Assembly (NCBI RefSeq): GCF_963678635.1 | Contig: NC_087062.1 | Location: 1,550,001 to 1,614,000, forward strand | DNA: 64,000 bases | DNA from: Symsagittifera roscoffensis | Taxonomy: Eukaryota; Xenacoelomorpha; Acoela; Convolutidae | Reading direction: 5' to 3' | Shown: in pieces, positions 30,002-38,889 of the stretch | Layout of the letters: each line of letters opens with the position of its first letter | Position numbering within the stretch: the stretch's first letter is position 1 | Position numbers and translations under genes: made by a program | The notes under the pieces: model-generated | Databases searched by the model: none | Told to the model about the DNA's origin: nothing | The model's input: the letters and a program-made list of their open reading frames with translations, nothing else

Positions 30002-33000
30002 TCAGGCGATGCTCCAGTAGTATTCCTTGTGAAGATACACTATCATCTCCGTTTCCGCGAAGACTACGTGTAGGATAGCGTACAATTCCCTTGAGCTCAA
30101 TTTGCCCCTGTTTGGGTCATACACCGGCATTGAGACCTCCGTTATTCCTCTTTCAATCATGAAGTCTCGTAATCTTGTTAGTGCCAACATCACGTGTTCG
30201 GGATCAATTGTGTTCCTGTCATTGACCCTCGTCACTAGGAAGCACAGATATTTGCCCGGGACTTGTGCTACTGATGGTGGAAGCGCTGCCATCCCTCCCA
30301 GTCCTGGTCTCTGTCTGAACAGAAACTCCACGTTCTGGTACTCTCTTTTGAAGTCAGCTTCCAATCCTGATTTGAAACTCATGTCCGCCGTGATGCAGAT
30401 CGCGCTAGTCCTGTTTGACAGGATGAAGTCGCTATCCGTTATCATGATGTTTTCCGAGTACTCATTGGGTATTTCAAATTTCGTTTTGAAATTCCGACCT
30501 ATGGTAGGCTCTGGCTTTTCTTCTTCCAGTTCTAATTCGCTTGTTTCTCTCACTTCCTTGAGCTTCTTTATCATCAAATTTTTGGTGTGGGTAAGTCCTA
30601 CCCCCACTCCCCGGACAAAAATATTTATCGACGTCCCCGTCGATGTTGTCGGGTCTGAATTGTCCGGAGGAATGTCCAGCGGCCTGTCTGTTGCCGTCCA
30701 TCCAAAAAGAGGGTCCTCTGTCTTCATAAAATTTGCCGATGACACGTCGACTTGTTGAATGCTTTGTCCTTCGTGGCTCTCGTCTTTGACATCGCGCATC
30801 CACTCTAGTATCCTCAAGTTCGTGTTCTCCCTCCTCTCTATCTCACTCTGTTCGAGATCCGTCTCCAATTCTGGTGTCGAGTAGTCTTCCTGCGGATAGT
30901 GTCCACCATCGTCAATGACCTGCCATTCCTCTTCGGCTTCCAGTTCGCCTGTACTCAGTAGTTCCTCGCCCAATTTGTCTGGCTGTATCTTATCGATCAA
31001 GAAGTCATCCCCGTATCTGTTGTACCTCATGCCGGTCCGTTTACGATTGCCAGTCCTGGTTCCCGGTGGTATTGGTCGATCTGGCTCCATCCACTTCGGC
31101 ACCTCATCTTGCTCCGGGTCGTTCCAGTCTTCTTCTACAAACGATCCTGCTTCAGACTCCACCTCTATCTTTTCATTGTCGTCCAAACTCAAGTTCTCAT
31201 TACCATCATTTTTCTCTCTGGTGCCTTTTTCATTCACTTCACACGCTGGCTCTACCACCAGGTACTCGAGACCTTCCATGTCCTTAGGTATGCACCAGTC
31301 CTCCGGGGACGGGACGTGAGGCTTCAGATTTTCATAATGTGCTGCTCGCCCAGTACTCAAGCGGTAGAACCGTCCTTGTTGATGCACTTCCGTTATCATG
31401 AATGGTCCCCTCCACTTCTTGAGTAGTTTCTTTGTTCCTTTGGGCGGTATGACATTTTGGAAGACCCACACGTATTGGCCCACTTCATATGGCTTTGCTT
31501 GTAATAATTTTTCGTCATATTTTCTGCGTTGTCTCATTTGCGCTTGCGCCGTGTTCCTCCTGCATAGCTCGTTTAGCTCCTGTTGTCTTTTGATCGCTTC
31601 TTTCACGTATGCCTGAGGCGACGTCCTTTTCCCCTCGTATTCCGGGTAGAAGAATGTCAGAGGCATTGCTCTCTCCCTGCCCGTCAACATCATGAAAGGA
31701 CTGATGCCCGTCGTTGAGTGCTGTGTACTGTTGTAGGCCCCTACTACCTGTGGCAGGTATTTATCCCAGTCCGTCATGTATCTTGAGCAGTACACCCTTA
31801 ACATGTTGACCAGTGTCCTGTTCTGTCTCTCTACCAACCCATTGGTCTGTGGATGGTAGGTCGTCGAGTGTGCTTGAGCAATGTGCGATCTCCTCATCAA
31901 TTCTTTTGTCAAGTCCCCCACAAAAGCTTTGCCGTTGTCCGACTGGAAAGTCATTGGACAATCATACCGCGATATCCAATGCGTTATCAGATGATCACAT
32001 GTCTCCTCGGCCGAGGTTGTCTGGCACGGAACCGCTTCCGCCAATTTTGTGAAGTGATCTATTATAACCAGTATCTGGTTATATCCTGACTCCGTCATGC
32101 AGATTTTTTGATGATCTATCTGCACCACTTCATTGAACTCTGAGCTCTCGACGGACTTGAGGGGGAACTTCAACTTCCTTGGGTCTTTTACCTGGAGGCA
32201 TGCCAGGCAGGCATTCACCCATCTCTCGCAAGCTTTTCTCATTCCTGGCCAATCAAACCTGTGAAGTATCCTTTGTTGTACTTTATCTATCCCCTGGTGC
32301 CCCATCTGGTCGTGCGATCTGAAAAGCACCTCCGTTTGATACAATTGTGGTAGTATGATGAGGTTGTGTTTGTGTAATATCTTCTCCTCATCTTTCCTCT
32401 TGCATGCTACCACCCCATCAGCTGTGTGGTAGAGTAAGTCTTTCTTTTCTTTGTAGAACTGGCTCAAGATCTTGTAGCTGTCTTCCTCGATTTCCCCCTT
32501 CTCCTTGACCCCCGACTGGATCCATTTGGATAGGTTACTTGTCATTTTGTCATTCTTTTGGGCTCTTATTAGGTCTGACAGCCTATATCTTGCCTTGACA
32601 TGCTCCTTTAGCGCCATGATCTGTCCATTCATCTCACCAGGGTTGTGGATGTCATCACTCAGCTTCACGCATATCATCCTTTTCACGATTTTCATATCAT
32701 CTTCTGGCACCAGATTCGTTCTGACGTTTGAGTTGCATGATAGTTCCCTGAATGGCTTCCTTGAAACCGCAATTTTCTCGAGTTCTTCACCACCTCGTAT
32801 ATCCTGTATGTCCAGATTGTACGTTCCTGAAGATGGATCCGTCTGTAACTCCCTGTCGTGGTGCCTTATCTTCTCTTCCGCCAATATCATGCACAGACTG
32901 TCTTGGTTTTCGCTGCTCTCATCCGAGTCTTCATCCCATTCTTCACCGGACAATTTTCCTTCTCCGGTTTCTTCTTCCGTGAACATGGACCACTCCCCGG

Positions 33001-35773
33001 ACTCTTGACCTAGTCCCAGGTGTTCAGTATCTTCTTTGAACGCCACTTTCTTTTTCCTAACCTTGGTCTGCTCGAGAATGTTTTCGGGGATTTTGTCAAC
33101 TAGTGACCGCACGACATCTTTGCTGTCAGTGACGCTTCCTCTTGAGGAGTCAGTATTGTTCACTGTTTCTTTTCTCCGAAGTATAGTGACTTCCGCTTCC
33201 TCTTGACCCTTCTCCTGGATCACGGGCCTATCATCTGATAGTTTCTCGAGCAACCTCATTAAGTCATCATCTATCTGTGCAGTTCCCGCTTCTACCTGGT
33301 TAAGATCATAGCCTTTTGCCTTGAGCGTCTCCCTCACGATCTTCGACTTGAGTATTATCTCTATCGGAATCCTTCTGCTCTTCTTCAAGATGGTCTTTCC
33401 TGGAGGTTCTTTGGGTAATTCACGATGATCTTCAATCGGTTTGCCTGATTTGTCCAGCCATCTCGTGAGTGGAAGACTGTCGTACGTTTCCTTGTCCATG
33501 AAGGAGAAGCCATCTTTGATTTCAGGTCTGTCTGCCTCTCTTTGCTCTTGTCTCTCATAGAACTCCGTCTTCTTACTCAAGCTGTCGGCATTCTGATGTT
33601 TATCTCGTGTTCTATGCTCAATTATCATGTTGTATCCGTCCAGGCGAACTATCCACCTCCCAATGTAACTTTGGTCCATTGAGTACGTTTTCAGCCAGCT
33701 CAGTGCTCTGTTGTCGACTCGCAACTTGATTGGCTCACTGCCCAGGTATGCCCTGTATTTCTCAACAAAGGTAACCACCGCGAACATCTCTGCTTTCGGT
33801 GCTCCGTACTTCATTTCCGTGTCACTTAGGACTTTGCTCCCGTACGCTATTGGTCTCAAGACTGTCTTCCCATTCCATTCTTGTTCTTGATGGAGACTTC
33901 CAGAAATCGCGACTACCGACGCATCCGTGTCCAGCACGTACATCCCTTTCTCAGTCGGCATACCCAGTACTGGTGCCTCACATAGCTCTTTCTTTATTCT
34001 CTGGAATGACTCTTCTGCTGCGTTGTTCCACCAGAACTTCTTGCCCTTGTGTCTCATTAATTGTTGCATCGGGTATACCTTGTCCGCATAGCCTTTGATG
34101 AACTCTCTATAATAGTTAGCGAAACCCAGGAAGCTCATCAACTGGTGTTCTGTCTTCGGTGATTTCCAGGTTAGGACTGCTTCCACGGCGTCCGGATCAG
34201 GTCTGATGCCGTGCTTGTCTACCATCCTGCCCAAGTATTTTATTGAGTCCTTGAGTATCTCGCACTTTGATGGTTTACACTTTAGCCCCGACCTTTTCAT
34301 GCATGCAAACACTTCGTCAAGTCTCTCAATGTGGTCTTCTAGTGTGGGCGTCGCTATTACTACGTCATCCACGTAGCTTATTACCAGATTGCCATACTTC
34401 TTCGTCACGCCTATCAGCGCGTGTGCCATCAACCGCTGAAACGTGGCTGTGGCATTGCAAAGTCCAAACGGCATCCGTTTCCATTGAAACAGACCCAACT
34501 CGCAGGCAAACGCTGTCTTGTCCCTGTCCTGCTTCCTTAGTGGTACCTGCCAAAAGGCCGAGCCTAAATCAAGAGTCGTAAAAAATTTTGCATCACCTAA
34601 CTTCGAGAGGCTCTCATCAATCCTAGGTATGGGATAGGCATCCTTCACCGTGACGGAGTTCAGGTATCGAAAGTCACAACAAAACCTCAACTGGTCGCCT
34701 TTCTTTTTGGCCATCACTACTCCACACGCCCACGGTGACTTGGATGGTTCTATCATGTCATACTCTAGTAACGTCTCGATTTCTTTTCTACACGCCTCCG
34801 ATTTGTGTGGGGTCATGCGCCTCGCCCCCTCCCTGTGCGGTACCGCGTTCTCCTCAAGTTCTATTTCATGCTCAACGAAATTACAACACCCGATATCCGC
34901 TTTATGCCTCGAAAAAACTTCTTCGTTCCGCTCTAGTACGTCCTTGATGGCTTCGAGCTGTTCATCTGTCAGTTTGCCTCTCAAATGTTCAATCTCCGGC
35001 AGAACCGGTTTATCAGTTTGCATTTCATCTAGTGTGGGCCGCTCTGGAAAGTTCGAACAGTTCGACAGCCCATCGTCCGTCTCTGACTTAAGTGATTTGA
35101 CAAGACTTGAAGAATCTTTTATTTTCTGCAATCGTCTCAAGATACAAATTTTGTCCCAATGATTGGGACAATCAACAACTTCATTTTGTTTTGAGTTCTC
35201 AGTTGTTTCATATCGGGTTTTAACCGGTAAAGCATATCCCAGTTTCCTCCCTCTCTGTATCGTGATCGGTATATCAAGAATATTCAACAAGACACTGACG
35301 CAGAGGCCGCTCTTCGTTATCGAGAAGGATCTTCCTAAAACAGCAGCACTTTGACTATTAGGATTCGGAACTATACACACTTGCTTGTTGTCACTTAGTT
35401 CATTGTAATTTTTCATCCTCAAGCCTACGATTGCCGCTTCATTCACCTTTAACCTCACCCTCCTACTCAAGAATACCGGTGCTTTGGTTTCATTTGCCAT
35501 CCACAGGTTACGTTCCCCCAAATTGAGGGCTATTATCGGCGTCCTGTCCAGCACCCGAAGGGCCCCTTTGTTTGCAGCTGACAGCCGTATTCTCGAGTCT
35601 ATCAAATCACCTTTGTTAAAGCCCATTCGTTCCCAAGTTTCGATTGGTATGACGCTCAAGACTGCTCCCGTATCAAGTAACCCACGTAACTGAGTCTTTT
35701 TGCCTTTTATGTCTAGCACGTGCCCTGTCACATCTGCCTCCGTCCCGATGTGCATCGGATCTTCTTCAAGCAT
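30002..35773 (-). CDS. pol: E1 pol polyprotein: protease, RT, RNase H, integrase, macro-like domain
   Basis: 1923 aa, fully open. Aspartic protease: LDTGA with Asp at 34. Reverse transcriptase ~315-505: LDLGSAF and catalytic YVDD at 467-470. RNase H ~610-735: acidic residues Asp617, Glu662, Asp687, Asp730. An unusual ~400-residue linker (740-1140) includes a very acidic patch near 925-960. Integrase: zinc-binding His1154, His1159, Cys1189, Cys1192; catalytic Asp1220, Asp1279, Glu1315 with the D,D35E spacing; GPF near 1456. A further ~300 residues of acidic, low-complexity sequence lead to a folded-looking C-terminal domain (~1767-1923) resembling OARD1-type macro domains. The frame is the same as gag and the intervening segment, separated by TGA and TAA. 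It makes and integrates the element's cDNA. All core catalytic residues are present. Confidence 0.95.
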   Translation of the reverse strand: MLEEDPMHIGTEADVTGHVLDIKGKKTQLRGLLDTGAVLSVIPIETWERMGFNKGDLIDSRIRLSAANKGALRVLDRTPIIALNLGERNLWMANETKAPVFLSRRVRLKVNEAAIVGLRMKNYNELSDNKQVCIVPNPNSQSAAVLGRSFSITKSGLCVSVLLNILDIPITIQRGRKLGYALPVKTRYETTENSKQNEVVDCPNHWDKICILRRLQKIKDSSSLVKSLKSETDDGLSNCSNFPERPTLDEMQTDKPVLPEIEHLRGKLTDEQLEAIKDVLERNEEVFSRHKADIGCCNFVEHEIELEENAVPHREGARRMTPHKSEACRKEIETLLEYDMIEPSKSPWACGVVMAKKKGDQLRFCCDFRYLNSVTVKDAYPIPRIDESLSKLGDAKFFTTLDLGSAFWQVPLRKQDRDKTAFACELGLFQWKRMPFGLCNATATFQRLMAHALIGVTKKYGNLVISYVDDVVIATPTLEDHIERLDEVFACMKRSGLKCKPSKCEILKDSIKYLGRMVDKHGIRPDPDAVEAVLTWKSPKTEHQLMSFLGFANYYREFIKGYADKVYPMQQLMRHKGKKFWWNNAAEESFQRIKKELCEAPVLGMPTEKGMYVLDTDASVVAISGSLHQEQEWNGKTVLRPIAYGSKVLSDTEMKYGAPKAEMFAVVTFVEKYRAYLGSEPIKLRVDNRALSWLKTYSMDQSYIGRWIVRLDGYNMIIEHRTRDKHQNADSLSKKTEFYERQEQREADRPEIKDGFSFMDKETYDSLPLTRWLDKSGKPIEDHRELPKEPPGKTILKKSRRIPIEIILKSKIVRETLKAKGYDLNQVEAGTAQIDDDLMRLLEKLSDDRPVIQEKGQEEAEVTILRRKETVNNTDSSRGSVTDSKDVVRSLVDKIPENILEQTKVRKKKVAFKEDTEHLGLGQESGEWSMFTEEETGEGKLSGEEWDEDSDESSENQDSLCMILAEEKIRHHDRELQTDPSSGTYNLDIQDIRGGEELEKIAVSRKPFRELSCNSNVRTNLVPEDDMKIVKRMICVKLSDDIHNPGEMNGQIMALKEHVKARYRLSDLIRAQKNDKMTSNLSKWIQSGVKEKGEIEEDSYKILSQFYKEKKDLLYHTADGVVACKRKDEEKILHKHNLIILPQLYQTEVLFRSHDQMGHQGIDKVQQRILHRFDWPGMRKACERWVNACLACLQVKDPRKLKFPLKSVESSEFNEVVQIDHQKICMTESGYNQILVIIDHFTKLAEAVPCQTTSAEETCDHLITHWISRYDCPMTFQSDNGKAFVGDLTKELMRRSHIAQAHSTTYHPQTNGLVERQNRTLVNMLRVYCSRYMTDWDKYLPQVVGAYNSTQHSTTGISPFMMLTGRERAMPLTFFYPEYEGKRTSPQAYVKEAIKRQQELNELCRRNTAQAQMRQRRKYDEKLLQAKPYEVGQYVWVFQNVIPPKGTKKLLKKWRGPFMITEVHQQGRFYRLSTGRAAHYENLKPHVPSPEDWCIPKDMEGLEYLVVEPACEVNEKGTREKNDGNENLSLDDNEKIEVESEAGSFVEEDWNDPEQDEVPKWMEPDRPIPPGTRTGNRKRTGMRYNRYGDDFLIDKIQPDKLGEELLSTGELEAEEEWQVIDDGGHYPQEDYSTPELETDLEQSEIERRENTNLRILEWMRDVKDESHEGQSIQQVDVSSANFMKTEDPLFGWTATDRPLDIPPDNSDPTTSTGTSINIFVRGVGVGLTHTKNLMIKKLKEVRETSELELEEEKPEPTIGRNFKTKFEIPNEYSENIMITDSDFILSNRTSAICITADMSFKSGLEADFKREYQNVEFLFRQRPGLGGMAALPPSVAQVPGKYLCFLVTRVNDRNTIDPEHVMLALTRLRDFMIERGITEVSMPVYDPNRGKLSSRELYAILHVVFAETEMIVYLHKEYYWSIA
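30005..30475 (-). other. Macro (ADP-ribose-binding-like) domain at the pol C-terminus
   Basis: Pol residues ~1767-1923. Order of features matches the OARD1/Poa1p branch of macro domains: a first strand ending AICITADMSFKSGLEADFK (family: A-x-CxSxDxxMGAGIAxxFKK), then KYLCFLVTRV (family: YIYYLITKK), a helix MLALTRLRDFMIERGITEVSMP (helix then VTDLSMP in the family), and KLSSRELYAILHVVF. The family GCGLD loop is replaced by YDPNRGKL, and the GAGIA loop by KSGLE, so ligand binding may persist but deADP-ribosylation is doubtful. Recognition is by eye from family knowledge. Confidence 0.7.
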
Positions 35774-35776
35774 GGC

Positions 35777-35779
35777 TTA
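35777..35779 (-). other. In-frame TAA between the protease-leader segment and pol
   Basis: The frame reads GGA CAC TAA GCC ATG into pol with no shift. The ATG 3 nt after the stop could restart translation, or the stop may be read through or be a mutation of this copy. Confidence 0.8.
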
Positions 35780-36271
35780 GTGTCCAATCGATCTCACTTT
35801 CAACTCTTCTTTCCCTACGTAGATTTGCCCAATTAGGTCTTCGTCACATGTTATCATTGTCTTGGTATAGATGTTGATTCCATCTATATTTAGCATCACC
35901 TCGTGTGGACCATAAGCTTCAGTATGCCTGTTATCAACACGTACCGACTTGCTGCCCCCTCTCGTGAGTAGTGCTCTCAACGCTCTAGAAGTCGTTTGTG
36001 GGCTTATACAACTCAAGTAATCTGCGTACACGTCAATGTGCATTATTGTCTGGTCGCTCGGTTCGCTCAAGTTTCTGGTTACCTCGTGGCCGCCCACTGT
36101 GATTATCGACATTATTCTAGCCCCAATTTTCGATATGCCGAATGGCTTTCCCGTCACCATTTTTACAGTGTTACAAATCCCGGTCTTTGTCGAGCCCGGT
36201 ACAGCCTCTGGTGTTGGCTTTGATCCAGTTAATGCTTCGTTGAAATTCTGTCTTTCGATCTCCTGCTTTAG
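35777..36271 (-). CDS. E1 protease-leader segment between gag and pol
   Basis: Open for 164 codons directly after the gag TGA and in the same frame as gag; the first ATG is at 36160 (127 aa from there). It contains IMSIITVGGHEV, LLTRGG and NIDGINIYTKTMITCDEDL followed by IGQIYVGKEELKVRSIGH. I infer a region immediately N-terminal to the protease in a gag-pol precursor. No catalytic motif is present. Lack of a start codon in the first 37 codons argues for expression as a continuation of gag. Confidence 0.7.
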   Translation of the reverse strand, partial: LKQEIERQNFNEALTGSKPTPEAVPGSTKTGICNTVKMVTGKPFGISKIGARIMSIITVGGHEVTRNLSEPSDQTIMHIDVYADYLSCISPQTTSRALRALLTRGGSKSVRVDNRHTEAYGPHEVMLNIDGINIYTKTMITCDEDLIGQIYVGKEELKVRSIGH

Positions 36272-36274
36272 TCA
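36269..36274 (-). other. Candidate stop-codon readthrough site at the end of gag (UGA CUA)
   Basis: The gag frame reads CAA TGA CTA AAG and stays open for 164 codons. UGA followed by CUA is an established strong readthrough context in several viral and metazoan genes. The frames of gag, the next segment and pol are all identical, unlike the -1 frameshift used by many gypsy elements. Confidence 0.6.
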
Positions 36275-38230
36275 TTGCTCTATTTCTTTCGCAGCCAGAT
36301 CCTGTTTCACTTTGGTAATTGCTTCCGTCGCCGCTTTCTCATAATTTATCTGTAGAGAGTTCCCGGCTGCGGATTCTATCGCACCATTAACATGTATTAC
36401 AGCTTTCACTGTTTTCGTCGGCAATTCCGTGCTTGGTGCTCCTAATTTCCTAGATTCAAATTCGTTTTGTCTATTCCGCTGATTCTGCACCGCCGCTAAT
36501 GCCAACTTATGTTTGGGGTGACTCTGGTCCTTGACCGCTTCCCAGAACAAGGGACAATCCATTCTGAAGTGCCCTTCTTGGTTACAGAAGAAGCATCTCG
36601 CGCCTATCTTGATGATTAAGCCACTATAGTACTCGTGTTCCTCCATCTGGCTCATGTCCTCCTCATCCGGTGCGTATCCTAGACTCTTCATGCCTTGTTT
36701 GTATGTTGTGCAGTCAGCCACGTTGTGATCCGCCGACCCGCAGTTCGCGCATGATCTGCGCTTGTCCATGTCATCTCTAGGCTTGTACCATGACGACCTC
36801 TGAGGTTGGCTTCCCCCTTGCGTGTTCCTGTTTTCTGAATATGAGTATTTCTTGGGCTTCATCAGCATGTATTCCCTTGATTTCTGTCTCATTTCTTCTG
36901 GGGTCGGTGCGCTGTCTTTCGACAATGTGTAGTATGTTGCTAACATTGTTCTTAAGTCATCACTTTTTACCCCATCAATGAACTTCGAGGCAATGCTAAA
37001 GTTTCTTCTGTTTGTCGACTCCTCTGGGTCACTCCTTCTTCTCAAGCTCTCAAGGTCATCTAGGAACCGATCAATTGACTCATCGTCCCTCTGCCTTCTC
37101 TTTTCAAATCGCATCATCGCTTGGTGACCCTTCATGCCTGACCCGAATCGATTCAGCAATGTTTCGAAGATTTTGTCCGCGGTATCGCGTTCTTCTTCTT
37201 TCTTTGCAACCACGCATTTTAATGCCGTGCCTTCCAAATTGCTGAGTATGGCTGTGCATGCTTGTCTTTCATCATTTAAGTTATCTTGCTCTAGGTGAAA
37301 TCTCATCACTTCCACCCAAGTGTCAATGCATCCATCGGAGTCGTCTTTGAATTCTTTTGGCTTCTTGAAAGTTTTTCTTGATTTTCCGTCTCTCCTATCG
37401 CTCGAGTCAGTGTTCTTCGTGGCGAAGGCCTCTAGGGTCCTGTTCATCATCTCCCAAGTGCTTGCCCACGTCATGGCATCCGGACCTGCGTTGCTGTTAG
37501 CTGTTGAGTCCCCCGGACCAATCATTGTGTTTGATGTTCCATTTTTCATGATTGTTTTAGCAGCCGTTGGTGCTATACTTACCGCATCCCGGTTTAAAGG
37601 CAACGGTGTCGATTGCCGTTTGTTCCTTTGTGGTTCCACAAAGTCAACTCTGGTGCCTTGCGTGCGATCCGCTGCCGGTCTTTCTTGTGAGGTAGAATTT
37701 CTCAAGATTGCATCCAATTTCGCCTGTATTGCACACGAACTTTCGGCCTGATTCCTGTTCATTGTGTCCATTCTCTTTTCCAGGCTACCTAATTGGCTTT
37801 TGACATCATCATATCGGTTTTTCAACTGTTGCATATCTTTTTTGATGTTCTTATCTCGTTCTTCATTGGTGGCATCTACCTTGTCCGACATCTGCTGGAG
37901 TCTCTCGTCTGTCGCCTTAGCCAGGTTAAAATAACTATCCAGATACTCGTGTTTGTTGTATTTCAACTCTTTCCTTATTAAGTCTCTATCTTCCTCACTG
38001 TACTTTAGTTTTTTGTCGATCTGATTTAGTTTTGTCATCAGGTCGCCAAGCTCAAGAGTAGCTGTTTCATGATCAGCCGTTGTCTTGTTTTCGGCTGTCG
38101 CTTCCGTTCTGGCTTGTTCTTCCTTTAGGTCGGCTTCTGTCGCCTTCGTGCTCACTGTCCCAAATGTTCGTGTTCTTTCAGTTTTTGATTCTTCGGCCGT
38201 GTTGTCTCTCGATTTCATTCCGACCATCAT
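36272..38230 (-). CDS. gag: E1 gag
   Basis: 652 aa from the ATG at 38230 (two codons earlier is a TTG). Residues numbered from that TTG: charged coiled coil ~65-165; Ser/Thr/Pro linker; a retrotransposon-gag helical core ~300-430 (DTWVEVMRFHLEQ, FETLLNRFGSG, DRFLDDLESL); then two CCHC knuckles, C-x2-C-x4-H-x4-C, at 496-509 and 548-561. A C-terminal tail ends EIEQ then TGA. It forms the particle that packages element RNA. The plus-strand ORFs overlapping this gene are antisense shadows. The first ~510 codons are repeated in the two following tandem units. Confidence 0.92.
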   Translation of the reverse strand: MMVGMKSRDNTAEESKTERTRTFGTVSTKATEADLKEEQARTEATAENKTTADHETATLELGDLMTKLNQIDKKLKYSEEDRDLIRKELKYNKHEYLDSYFNLAKATDERLQQMSDKVDATNEERDKNIKKDMQQLKNRYDDVKSQLGSLEKRMDTMNRNQAESSCAIQAKLDAILRNSTSQERPAADRTQGTRVDFVEPQRNKRQSTPLPLNRDAVSIAPTAAKTIMKNGTSNTMIGPGDSTANSNAGPDAMTWASTWEMMNRTLEAFATKNTDSSDRRDGKSRKTFKKPKEFKDDSDGCIDTWVEVMRFHLEQDNLNDERQACTAILSNLEGTALKCVVAKKEEERDTADKIFETLLNRFGSGMKGHQAMMRFEKRRQRDDESIDRFLDDLESLRRRSDPEESTNRRNFSIASKFIDGVKSDDLRTMLATYYTLSKDSAPTPEEMRQKSREYMLMKPKKYSYSENRNTQGGSQPQRSSWYKPRDDMDKRRSCANCGSADHNVADCTTYKQGMKSLGYAPDEEDMSQMEEHEYYSGLIIKIGARCFFCNQEGHFRMDCPLFWEAVKDQSHPKHKLALAAVQNQRNRQNEFESRKLGAPSTELPTKTVKAVIHVNGAIESAAGNSLQINYEKAATEAITKVKQDLAAKEIEQ

Positions 38231-38426
38231 CGCCAACTTTTCTGTAAAAGATGTCTTCTTTACTTGGGAGTCGCATTCACCGTTTCTCGGGTATTGCCTG
38301 TTGTGTCTTCCAACGCGTCTATCGGCGAAAACTCCACGGTTTTTGGATTTTGATCTTCCATATGGGGCATCGGTGTGGATTCCGTTGTCTTCTTCTCCAC
38401 TTCATCTACGCTCTGGTCTGGTGTCT

Positions 38427-38636
38427 CTAGATCGATTTCAATTGTGGGCTCCGCCTGTCTTTAGCACCTTCTCTCGTCTTGTTCTCAGTACTACTCCTCG
38501 TGCTGACCATACTAACTGAAAAGTTATCTTTTGTCTTCTTTTGGCCCATTGATGTCGTTCCGCGCAGCGACGAGTTATATTTCGTGTTTGATCCAGTTGA
38601 CCTTTTTTCGAGCACCGGTACCCTACTCCGTCTCAT
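38427..38636 (-). pseudogene. E1 ORF0 upstream of gag, frameshifted in unit 1
   Basis: Corresponds to the intact 126-codon ORF0 of units 2 and 3. Here CTGTCTTTAGCACC replaces CTGTTTGTCTTTAGCACC, a 4-nt deletion that changes the frame after KTREGAKD and ends the ORF early. Only the N-terminal 60 or so codons are in the original frame. Confidence 0.75.
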
Positions 38637-38889
38637 TATTTCTATTAACAATTGCTCCTATTTACAATATTACTATATACACAATTCTATTCTAAGGATA
38701 ATATCTTTTGTGGAAAAATTATTAAAAGGAAATATACAACGTGATAAAAACGATGTTCCCAGTTCTCTTTCAAAACCTTTCGAGAAACTTTCTTTATTTG
38801 TGGTCACAACCGTACTGGGTTCCGACTAGTCTTGTTCTGTTTTAATTCTGTCTTAAAATACTTATTGTAATTTTACTCCAATTTTTATA

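Noticed and set aside
37320-38519. Long plus-strand ORFs across gag
   Set aside because: Antisense shadows of gag; no recognisable domains, and the minus-strand frame has coiled coil and CCHC motifs.
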